In this document: piece after piece, positions 26,936-34,349 of the stretch | Layout of the letters: each line of letters begins with the position of its first letter | Numbering within the stretch: the stretch's first letter is position 1 | NCBI GenBank assembly: GCA_002683825.1 | Contig: NYUD01000086.1 | Coordinates: 1 to 64,000 of the forward strand | DNA from: Planctomycetota bacterium | GTDB lineage: Bacteria > Planctomycetota > UBA1135 > GCA-002686595 | DNA length: 64,000 bases | Reading direction: 5' to 3' | Made by a program: the position numbers and the translations under genes | The notes under the pieces: generated by a model | What the model was told of the DNA's origin: nothing | The model's input: the letters and a program-made list of their open reading frames with translations, nothing else | Databases searched by the model: none

Positions 26936-28390
26936 ATGTTTAGGATCCCCTCCCTCCTGTTCGTCCCGTTCCTTGTCACGGCTCCTCTCACGGGCTCGGC
27001 CCGGCAATCGCAGGAGGCGGCGATCACCGAAGCCGCCCTGGCCGGGCATGTGAAGGCCCTGGTGGGCTCGGAGGGCAGACGGCTCGGCTCGGCGGGAGCC
27101 CGGGCGGCTGCGGACTACATCGCGGCGCGCTTTGAACGGCTGGGCCTGAAACCGGGCGAGGGGGATTCCTACTCCCAGGAACTCGCCCTCATCGATCTTC
27201 GCTACGAAGCACCGCCCGAACTCGTCTTCACCCTGGAATCCGGTGAGAAGTTCTCCGGAATCAGCGGGGTCGACTTCCAGCTCTTCCCCCGCGGCTGCGC
27301 TGCGGGGACTAAGAACCTTCCGATCCGGTCCGTGAGCATCTTCAAGAAGTTTGCGCCCGATCCGGATCCCCGTGTGGCCATCTATGTCGAGGGAACGGCG
27401 CAGCGTCGTCGGAATGTCCTGAAGACCTCCAAGCTCGAGGACCTGAGGGGGTTTGGACTCGAGTTGGAGGTCAACGTCGACGCCAGACACGCCAAACCCC
27501 TCAACAAGCCCTCCGCGCCCAGGCCGAAGATCTTGTCCAGGTCCGAACTGGATCGATCCGAGGGTTGCGAACGGATCGTTCTGCGGGGCGACATGCTACG
27601 TCGCTTCGTCACGGACGGGCCGGTGTCGGCTCAACTCCTGGTCCAGGTCGAGGAGACGAACATCCCGGCCGTCAACCTCGTCGCGCGCATTCCCGGCGTC
27701 GGTGCGCAGGGGCGCCCCGAGCTGGCGGGGCAGGCCGTCATCGTCTCGGCGCGCTACGACACGCCCGGTCGTGGCTCTCCGAATTCCGCGTCCCGCGTCG
27801 CACAGGCGGTCGATGAGGCGACCGGAGTCGCCGCGCTGCTCGAACTGGCGGAAGCATTCGCCGGCGGCGACCCTCCGGCCCGCACGATCGTCTTTGTCTT
27901 GAGCTGCGGTTGGGAATACGACCGGCTCGGGCTCGACGGTTACCTGGATGATCCCGTAGTGCCGATCGAAGATACCGTGGCGTGGATCAACCTGGATCGG
28001 TTCGGCCGTTCGGATCCGAAACTTGCGGACGAAGAAGCGCGCATCTGGATCACCGGTGAGGAGCGTAGCGACCTGCACGAGCTCACGCTCGAGTACGGGA
28101 CCGTTATCGCGACCGATCCCCATCCGAACTCGAGGATGTATGTGGTCCTGGGGGATCTCGAGAACGGTGCGCGGGGCGTGATCTCACACTCCCTTTCGAG
28201 CTTTCCGGTCGAGCGATCGAGGGGCGTCATCCTGGGGGTCGACGAGATGGACTACGCCCACCTCGCGGCAGCGACCCGGGACGCCTATGCCGTCGTGCTC
28301 TCCCTTGCCGACGGCCGTGTCACCCCGAAATGGCGCGACGGGATGCGGCCGAAAGGGATCCGGGGGCTCCTGCGCTCGAAGAACCGCTAG
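26936..28390 (+). CDS. Exported M28-peptidase-like protein with degraded zinc site
   Basis: The 484-aa protein has a signal peptide (RIPSLLFVPFLVTAPLTGSA). Its M28 aminopeptidase core is recognisable: GSEGRRLGSAGARAAADYIAARF, AVIVSARYDT, DEATGVAALLELAEAF, RTIVFVLSCGWEYDRLGLDGY, WINLDRFG. In active M28 enzymes the fourth strand reads S-x-H-x-D; here it is SARYDT, with Arg273 replacing the zinc-binding His. Other ligands are only partly kept (Asp293 and a Glu in GWEYD). It is probably not a conventional zinc peptidase and may bind peptides or glycans instead. The start at 26936 gives the signal peptide. Its stop shares CTAG with the convergent symporter. Confidence 0.75.
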   Translation: MFRIPSLLFVPFLVTAPLTGSARQSQEAAITEAALAGHVKALVGSEGRRLGSAGARAAADYIAARFERLGLKPGEGDSYSQELALIDLRYEAPPELVFTLESGEKFSGISGVDFQLFPRGCAAGTKNLPIRSVSIFKKFAPDPDPRVAIYVEGTAQRRRNVLKTSKLEDLRGFGLELEVNVDARHAKPLNKPSAPRPKILSRSELDRSEGCERIVLRGDMLRRFVTDGPVSAQLLVQVEETNIPAVNLVARIPGVGAQGRPELAGQAVIVSARYDTPGRGSPNSASRVAQAVDEATGVAALLELAEAFAGGDPPARTIVFVLSCGWEYDRLGLDGYLDDPVVPIEDTVAWINLDRFGRSDPKLADEEARIWITGEERSDLHELTLEYGTVIATDPHPNSRMYVVLGDLENGARGVISHSLSSFPVERSRGVILGVDEMDYAHLAAATRDAYAVVLSLADGRVTPKWRDGMRPKGIRGLLRSKNR

Positions 28391-30363
28391 GGCCGGCTCG
28401 CGGGCTGCGTTCTCAAGCGCAACAGTGCCCAGGCGACGGCGACCCCGCCGGCGAGCAAGACCGTGAGGGAGATGAGCGCGGGCCCGGTTCGGGCGAGGAA
28501 CAGGTAGCCCAGGCCCAGGGTCGTCCCGAAGATCAAGGCCAATCCACCCAGCGAGCCGACGACCGCGGGGGCGAGGTCGCGGGAGGGTGGGAGTTCGTGA
28601 CAGAGTTCGCGAACCGGTCCCCAAAAACCCAGTGGGCGTACCCGGGTGTAGAAGGGGACGAGGTTCTCGGGAGCCGGTTTCTTCGTCAGGAAAAGGGCGA
28701 CAAAGGCGGCGGTCAATGAGACGGCGACGACGATCAGGAGCCGCCCTTCCGGTGCCAGCGCTCCTCCCGGACTCAGGGCGCTGTCCGCGAACGTGAAGTC
28801 GCCGATGGTGAGCGTCACGGTCGTGACCAGGGAAGCCAACATGGCGGTGACCTCGGTCGAGGGCCGGATGCGCCACCACAGCCAGCGCAGGAGATAGATG
28901 GGGCCTACACCGCCCAAAAGGGCCCAGAAGAACATGAACAGATCGACGATCGAATCCGCTTGCCAGGCGAACAGTCCTGCGATGGCGAGGGCGGCGACGC
29001 TGGCGAGCTTGGCGACCAGCACGTACTCTCCGGCCGGGGCGTCAGGCACGATGAAGCGGCGGTACACATCGTTCACGAAGAACGAAGACGCGAGGTTCAC
29101 GTGGGTGTCGATGGTGGACATGAAGGCCGCCAGCAGGGAGGCGGCGACCAGTCCCAGGAGACCGATCGGCAGGTAGCGCCGCGCCATCACGATGTAGGCC
29201 CGTTCGGGGTCGGTGCGCGCTAGGACCTCGCCCTCTTCGACCCGGTTGCCCTTCGCGGCAGCGTCGGTCGGATAGGGCTTCCAATCCACCTCGGCAGGAG
29301 CCCGATCGAGGGCCAGCGTGATCGGCGCGCCGTCCTCCAGGTTCGGCTTGAAGACGATCTCGGTCTCGCTCCTGGAGACGATCGTTCCGGGGGCGGGGGC
29401 CGTCACTTCGATCTTGGGCAGGACCAGGAGCGAAGCCAGGCCCACGAGAATCCAGCACCAGGGACGCAGGGCGTAGTGCGCGAGGTTGTACCAGAGCACG
29501 GCCAGCATGCCCTGGCGATCGTCGCGCGATGCACAGATGCGTTGAACGATCGTGCCGCTCCCATCGACCGACTCCGCGGCCCACCACGAGAAGCCCAGAT
29601 AGACCGCCGCCGCCGCAAAGGATACCGTCCAGTAGGAAGCGTCGAAGAGGCCGCCCGGCCCGGGCGGGGGCATCAGGGCCAGGGTCTCGGGAGACAGGAT
29701 TCCATCGCTCGCGGCCTGTGCGATGGCCGCGCTGCCGCCAACAGCGTTCCACGCGAGCGTGGCGAGCACGATCGCCCCTGTCATGGCCATTGCGAACTGC
29801 ACCATGTCGGTGACCACGACGCCCCAGAAGCCCGCGAACCAGGAGTAGAGTAGTGCGATCAGGCTGGCGACGATCAGGGCCTGTAGCGGCTCCACTTCGA
29901 ACAGGACCCCCAGGATTTTCATGGCCGCCAAGAGCACCCAGCTCATGATGATCGTGTTGATCACCGTCGCATGCAGGATGCCCAAGACGCCGCGCAAGAG
30001 CTGCGAGCCAGCGCCGTAGCGTAGTTCGACCATCTCGGCCTTGGTCATCACGTTTCCGCGTCGCCACCAGCGGGAAAAGAGGAAGACCTGCAGAACGCCG
30101 TTGACGGCGAAGCACCACCAGGCCCAGTTCTTCCAGATTCCGTACTCCCGCACCCACCCGGAGATCGCCAGGGGCGTGTCCGCCGCAAAGCTCGTCGCCA
30201 CCATCGAGGTTCCCGCAACCCACCACGGAAGCCTGCGCCCGGAGAGGAAGTACTCCTCTACGTTTTGTCCGGCGCGCTTGGCGAAGCGCGCACCGACCCA
30301 GATCGAAAAGGCGATGTAGGCGAGAACGATCGCCCAGTCGACGGCGTGCAGGGGCCCCGGCAT
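28387..30363 (-). CDS. Sodium:solute symporter (SSS family)
   Basis: A 658-aa transporter with about 13-14 membrane helices. The N-terminus (DWAIVLAYIAFSIWVGARFAKR, then EEYFLSGRRLPWWVAGTSMVATSFAADTPLAISGWV) is the SSS sodium-binding core. A 60-residue hydrophilic insert sits near the middle (residues about 325-390) between TM helices. The substrate cannot be read from the sequence. Members of this family include sugar, amino acid, and proposed thiamine-precursor (ThiV-type) transporters. A TPP-riboswitch-like core just upstream makes the last worth testing. Confidence 0.88.
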   Translation of the reverse strand: MPGPLHAVDWAIVLAYIAFSIWVGARFAKRAGQNVEEYFLSGRRLPWWVAGTSMVATSFAADTPLAISGWVREYGIWKNWAWWCFAVNGVLQVFLFSRWWRRGNVMTKAEMVELRYGAGSQLLRGVLGILHATVINTIIMSWVLLAAMKILGVLFEVEPLQALIVASLIALLYSWFAGFWGVVVTDMVQFAMAMTGAIVLATLAWNAVGGSAAIAQAASDGILSPETLALMPPPGPGGLFDASYWTVSFAAAAVYLGFSWWAAESVDGSGTIVQRICASRDDRQGMLAVLWYNLAHYALRPWCWILVGLASLLVLPKIEVTAPAPGTIVSRSETEIVFKPNLEDGAPITLALDRAPAEVDWKPYPTDAAAKGNRVEEGEVLARTDPERAYIVMARRYLPIGLLGLVAASLLAAFMSTIDTHVNLASSFFVNDVYRRFIVPDAPAGEYVLVAKLASVAALAIAGLFAWQADSIVDLFMFFWALLGGVGPIYLLRWLWWRIRPSTEVTAMLASLVTTVTLTIGDFTFADSALSPGGALAPEGRLLIVVAVSLTAAFVALFLTKKPAPENLVPFYTRVRPLGFWGPVRELCHELPPSRDLAPAVVGSLGGLALIFGTTLGLGYLFLARTGPALISLTVLLAGGVAVAWALLRLRTQPASRP

Positions 30364-30382
30364 GGGGGCGAGAGACTAACCA

Positions 30383-30500
30383 ATCCGGATCAGGTTGCGG
30401 CCGGAGCCTTGCGGCAGGCCGGGGATTTGCATCTTACGCATGGCCCTTTCCCCTCGTCCTGGATCGGGAGCGATCGGCCGCATGCGCTTTCCTCAGGCCG
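30383..30500 (-). promoter_or_regulatory. Weak TPP-riboswitch-like sequence upstream of the symporter
   Basis: Read on the minus strand, ACCTGATCCGGAT (30395-30383) is identical to the most conserved stretch of the thiamine pyrophosphate aptamer, and CCTGAGG about 100 nt earlier resembles its CTGAGA. It ends 19 nt before the symporter ATG. The 3' part that should follow (a second CCGG arm and GCGxAGGGA) is missing, so a complete aptamer cannot be drawn. Confidence 0.2.
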
Positions 30501-30589
30501 GCTGCCCTCCGCGAACAGGGGGGGTGCGCCCCGGAAATCGGAGCACGGCGATCTGTTCACGGGGCTCTTCCCCAACTAGAGTTCCCCCC

Positions 30590-31651
30590 ATGGCCCTGCT
30601 AAAGAAAAAAAGACTGACCGACTACGCCGCCGGCGCGGGGTGAGCTGCCAAGTTGCCCCCGGGCAAACTGGCGCAGGTCTTGCGGCAGACGGTGGTTGTG
30701 GACGACGAGCGGCTGCTCGTAGGGCCGGAGAGTTTTGACGATGCCGGTGTCGTGAGGCTCGGGCAAACCGAAGGTCTGCCCGACGCCCGCGTTGCGTTGG
30801 TGCAGACGGTCGACTTCTTTCCGCCGGTCGTCGACGATCCCGCGCTGTACGGTGAGATCGCGGCGGCGAACTCATTGTCAGACGTCTACGCGATGGGGGG
30901 GCGACCCTTCAGCGCGCTCGCGATCGCGGGTTTCCCCAAGGATTTTTCCGAAGAGTGGCGCGTCGAGATCATGCGCGCCGGAGCCGCCAAAGTGCGCGAA
31001 GCCGGCGCCGTCCTGGCGGGCGGGCACACGGTCGAATCGGATGTGCAGTTTGGCTATTCCGTCACGGGCCTGATCGATCCCGGTCGCGTTCGCGCGAATG
31101 CGGGCGCCCGGACGGGGGATGTCGCCTACCTGACGAAGTCCCTCGGCATGGGATGTATGACGACGGCGGCCAAGCTGCGGAAGATCTCCTGGGAGGAGGT
31201 CGAACCGGCGGCACGTCAGATGGCGGTGCTCAATGACCGCGCGGCGGAGGCGATGGACCTGTCCGATGCCCACGCGTGTACGGACATCACGGGCTTCGGC
31301 CTGGTCGGTCACGCGATGAACATCGCGCGCTCGAGCGAGGTTACTTTCACGGTCGAGGTCGATTCGGTGCCGCTCTTCCCCGGTGCACTCGAACTCGCAA
31401 AGCGAGGTCTTTTCTCGGGCGCGATGAAACGCGGGCGCGAAACCTTCGGTGGCGAGGTGTCGATCGGGAAAGGGTTGGTGGAGGCACACGTGGGACTCTT
31501 CTTCGATGCGGAGACCTCGGGCGGTCTCCTGATCGTCGTTCCGGAGGAGAGGGCAGTTCTCCTCGAGGCGGCGCTGACGGAACGGGATCTGCCGGTCCAT
31601 CGGATCGGCGTTTTCACCGAGCCCGAGTCGGTTGGGATCGTCCTTCGGTAG
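30590..31651 (+). CDS. selD: Selenide, water dikinase, selenocysteine-containing
   Basis: SelD makes selenophosphate from selenide and ATP. Reading from ATG 30590, codon 18 (30641-30643) is TGA. It falls exactly where the catalytic Cys/Sec occurs: RLTDYAAGAG-U-AAK, with the essential Lys at 21. Translation through the TGA gives 353 aa with SelD features throughout: VDFFPPVVDDP, ANSLSDVYAMGG, GGHTVES, TKSLGMG, DITGFGLVGHAM and SGGLL. An alternative start at TTG 30653 would remove the active site. A hairpin follows the TGA and tRNA-Sec lies 1.6 kb downstream. Automatic annotation would split or truncate this gene. The stop is 9 bp before the GDPD gene. Confidence 0.95.
30644..30672 (+). promoter_or_regulatory. 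Putative bacterial SECIS hairpin in selD
   Basis: Directly after the TGA codon, GCCA (30647-30650) pairs with TGGC (30669-30672). After a 2x2 internal mismatch, TTGCC (30653-30657) pairs with GGCAA (30662-30666) around a CCCG loop. The loop lies 15-18 nt past the TGA, the range in which SelB-binding apical loops of bacterial SECIS elements lie. Confidence 0.6.
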
Positions 31652-31660
31652 CTCCGCTCG

Positions 31661-33184
31661 ATGTTCAAGTCGCAGGAGGGGATCGGAGATCGGGGTCAGA
31701 AGGTTCCGGGGCCGCCGTGGATCCTGGGACATCGGGGGGCGTCCCGGGAGGCGCCCGAGAACACCCTGGCGGCCATGCTGCGCGCCCTCGAGCTCGGGAC
31801 CGATGGGGTCGAATACGATCTGCGCGCCTGCGCCAGTGGGGAGGCGATTCTGATTCACGACGACACCCTGGATCGGACCACCGACGCTCGCGGGCCCGTG
31901 GCCAGGCGCACGCTGCCGGAGCTCAGCGGTGTCGATGCGGGTGGGTGGTTCGACAAGCGCTTCGCCGGTGAACCCCTGCCGCTCTTCGAAGAGGCGCTCG
32001 AGCTGATGCGTGACGAGGCCGGAGCCCTTCCCCAGCACATGATCGACCTCAAGGATTCACGACTCGTCGGTGAGGTGGCGCGCCTTCTGGCGGAACGACG
32101 CGAGCCCTTGACCGTTCGGCTCGCGTCGTTCTCCAGGCGCGTGTGTCTGGAGGCGCGTGACCTGCACCTGCCGACGATGCTGCTTTCGGTCGAAGCGTCC
32201 GAGGACGACCTGCGCTTCGTGGCGGATGAAGCTATCGACGCCTACGGGACCGGCCCCGGCGGCTTTCGGGTGGCGGTCGGCCGGACGGAATGGCCTTGCG
32301 AAAAATGGTCGTGGGCGGTCGACGATCCGGCGGATCTGTACGCCGCCTGTCGCACACCGCTCTTCGGCTTCAACACCAACTACCCCGAACGCGCGCTGTC
32401 GGTGCGCGCATTGACACACCTCGCGCCCGACGATTCCGGCGGCCACCCGCTGCAGGTTCCGCGCCTGGAGGTGCTGATGGACCCCTCCTCCAAGCTGGAT
32501 CCGAAATCCACCTCGGGGGTGTGGTCGGGGCACTGGCAGGTTCCCCTGAGCATTCGCAACCCCTTTCCATTCCCGGTCGCGGTCGCCCTCGCCATCGTCG
32601 TTCGAGGTGGGGCGTTTCGCGTCGAGGGACTTCCCGAGGCCATTCGTCTGGGAGTGGGCGAAGAGGAGGTCGTGGAGCTCGACATCTCCGGTGGCAGTTT
32701 TTCGCCGGGCGAGGATCCATCGCTGTTCGCGCGCTACGTGTGGCGCCGAGGGCCCGGGCGTCCCGAGGAGAGTTTGATTCTTGATGCGCCCCTGGAGCGG
32801 GTGCGCAGCCTTTCCCTGCGGCGAGATACCGCTCGCTTGGCGATGTTGCGCGAGAGGGCCAGCGACCCCTCGGCCACGATGACCCTGCGCCTGCGTCAGG
32901 GCGAGGTGCTGGCACGGGTCGAGGATCCGGGCGGCCTGCACGACGTGCAAGCGCTCCTGCGCCTGGGGGCGCGCTCGCGCGTCGGAGGACCCGGCGTCCG
33001 CCTGCGCCTTTCGCCGCTGGACGAGCTCGAGCTCGAGCGGGGACTGGCCTTCTCGGTCGGTTTCCTGGGAGTCGATCCACGCTATCCCGATCGCCCGCCG
33101 CGCTTGCGCCGTTTTTGCGGCGGGTTGCCCGAGGGGCTCTTTTCCGGCGCTCCGGGGCGGCTCTTTTTGGATCCTTCGGCCTAG
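31661..33184 (+). CDS. Glycerophosphodiester phosphodiesterase with extra C-terminal domain
   Basis: The first 250 residues are a GDPD TIM barrel: LGHRGASREAPENTLAAM with catalytic His24-Arg25 and Glu33-Asn34, GVEYDLRA, and IHDDTLDRTT. These enzymes release glycerol-3-phosphate from deacylated phospholipids. No signal peptide is seen. The remaining 250 residues form a beta-rich region (HWQVPLSIRNPFPFPVAVALAIVVRGGAFRV looks like an Ig-like strand pair) that is not part of standard GDPD enzymes and that I do not recognise. The gene follows selD by 9 bp and may be co-transcribed, with no obvious functional link to selenium. Confidence 0.82.
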   Translation: MFKSQEGIGDRGQKVPGPPWILGHRGASREAPENTLAAMLRALELGTDGVEYDLRACASGEAILIHDDTLDRTTDARGPVARRTLPELSGVDAGGWFDKRFAGEPLPLFEEALELMRDEAGALPQHMIDLKDSRLVGEVARLLAERREPLTVRLASFSRRVCLEARDLHLPTMLLSVEASEDDLRFVADEAIDAYGTGPGGFRVAVGRTEWPCEKWSWAVDDPADLYAACRTPLFGFNTNYPERALSVRALTHLAPDDSGGHPLQVPRLEVLMDPSSKLDPKSTSGVWSGHWQVPLSIRNPFPFPVAVALAIVVRGGAFRVEGLPEAIRLGVGEEEVVELDISGGSFSPGEDPSLFARYVWRRGPGRPEESLILDAPLERVRSLSLRRDTARLAMLRERASDPSATMTLRLRQGEVLARVEDPGGLHDVQALLRLGARSRVGGPGVRLRLSPLDELELERGLAFSVGFLGVDPRYPDRPPRLRRFCGGLPEGLFSGAPGRLFLDPSA

Positions 33185-33200
33185 GACCTCCTCCTTGCTC

Positions 33201-33230
33201 TTGAGGTTCGCGGGTGCGAGCGCCTTAATG
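33201..33230 (+). promoter_or_regulatory. Candidate promoter of tRNA-Sec
   Basis: TTGAGG (33201-33206) and TTAATG (33225-33230), spaced 18 bp, lie 12 bp before the tRNA start. The same stretch can also form a GGGTGC/GCACCC hairpin (33212-33239) that could end transcription of the upstream gene instead. Confidence 0.3.
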
Positions 33231-33242
33231 CCTGCACCCAGC

Positions 33243-33340
33243 GGGAGTGGATCGGTGCTGGTGTGCCGCCCGGTCTTCAAAGCCGGTAGGGCCTCGTGAA
33301 CAGCGGGGCCGGTGGGTTCGATTCCCATGCACTCCCGCCA
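33243..33340 (+). tRNA. selC: tRNA-Sec, anticodon TCA
   Basis: This 98-nt tRNA has every selC hallmark. The acceptor begins GGGAGTG and ends CACTCCC with discriminator G and encoded CCA. The D-arm is long (CGGTGC/GTGCCG, 6 bp around TGGT). The anticodon stem CCGGT/GCCGG holds loop CTTCAAA (anticodon TCA, reading UGA). An extended variable arm (GGCCTC/GGGGCC around GTGAACAGC) and the T-arm TGGG/CCCA follow. The eighth acceptor pair is a G-G mismatch as drawn. It shows that the organism inserts selenocysteine, in agreement with the in-frame TGA of selD. Confidence 0.95.
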
Positions 33341-33359
33341 TCCCCCACCCTCCAGAACC

Positions 33360-34340
33360 TTGGCGATTGAAATCCGCCCCCTGCAGAAGGGCGATGAGGC
33401 CTCGCTCCTCGAAGCTCTGAACGCCCATCGTGGGGGATGTGTACAACAAGGGCATGCGCTGAGCTCCGAGGAGCTGGCCTGGTTCCTGGCCCATCCCAGC
33501 GGGACGCGGACCTTGCTGGCCTGGGAGGAGAAGGAGATCGTCGGCCACCTCTCCGCTGCCCGTCACACGATGTGGATGAAAGGCAGGCAGGTTCTTTTCG
33601 CCGAGCTTCTCGGGGGTTTTGTCGCGATCTCCCATCGCGCGCGGCTCGGAAAGCGCGGTCTGTTTGCGCGTCTGTGCCGCGAATTTTTCTCCGAGCAGGG
33701 GATCGATGGGGACTTCATCTACTACGGCTGGCCGACACGCGAGGAGTGGCGTCTGGGTCGCAAGCTTCTGGCATACGAAACCATCCGCACGCAGGTTGCG
33801 TTGACACTTTCCGTCGGGAACGCTGCGGAGGGTTTGCCCGCGGAGGTAGAACTCATGGAGCGCTTCGATCACCAGGCGCGTTGGTTGTGGGATCGGTGCG
33901 CCGCGAAATTCGGAGCGAGCGCGATTCGAGACGAGGGTTTCTTGAATCACCGCTTCGTCGAGCGCCCCGGATACGACTATGAGAACTTCGGCGTGCGCGA
34001 CGACGACGGGGTCTTGCGGGGCTATGCCGTATTCCGCAAGGGGCAGTGGGGGGAGGAGACGAAGGGGTTGATTTGCGATTGGCTGGTGCCCACGGACGAG
34101 CCCGAAGTCGGCCGGCTTCTTCTGCGCGCGCTCGAAGCCCATGGGCGGACGCAAGGGGTGCAGCAACTCTTTTGTCTTCTGCCCGAGTGGTCGCCCTGGT
34201 TCGACAGCTTCCAGCGCGCGGGCTTTCTGGCCACCGATGCCGAACGCATGTGGATAGCGCGAACCAGCGCTCGCCGCTTCGATGTTTTCTGGCTGCGCAC
34301 GCAGTGGTTCAGCACCCTGGCCGACACCCTGATCGTCTAG
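33360..34340 (+). CDS. GNAT-type acyltransferase, paralogue 1
   Basis: A 326-aa protein with a two-part GNAT fold. The acetyl-CoA-binding region (ELLGGFVAISHRARLGKRGLFARL) occupies the first half. The second half carries YAVFRKGQWGEETKGLICDWLVP and ends RRFDVFWLRTQWFSTLADTLIV. The next gene has the same order and the same C-terminal pattern, so the pair is a tandem duplication. Longer in-frame starts run back into tRNA-Sec, so TTG 33360 (19 bp after the CCA end) is the likely start. The substrate is unknown; related long GNATs often occur in envelope glycan loci. Confidence 0.72.
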   Translation: MAIEIRPLQKGDEASLLEALNAHRGGCVQQGHALSSEELAWFLAHPSGTRTLLAWEEKEIVGHLSAARHTMWMKGRQVLFAELLGGFVAISHRARLGKRGLFARLCREFFSEQGIDGDFIYYGWPTREEWRLGRKLLAYETIRTQVALTLSVGNAAEGLPAEVELMERFDHQARWLWDRCAAKFGASAIRDEGFLNHRFVERPGYDYENFGVRDDDGVLRGYAVFRKGQWGEETKGLICDWLVPTDEPEVGRLLLRALEAHGRTQGVQQLFCLLPEWSPWFDSFQRAGFLATDAERMWIARTSARRFDVFWLRTQWFSTLADTLIV

Positions 34341-34349
34341 GCCGTCGTC

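Noticed and set aside
30641-30643. TGA in selD as a nonsense mutation or a pseudogene
   Set aside because: It stands exactly at the catalytic Cys/Sec position, a hairpin follows, and tRNA-Sec is nearby, so selenocysteine insertion explains it better.
33312-33359. Upstream ATG starts for the first GNAT gene
   Set aside because: They lie inside the tRNA-Sec gene, so the TTG at 33360 is the more likely start.
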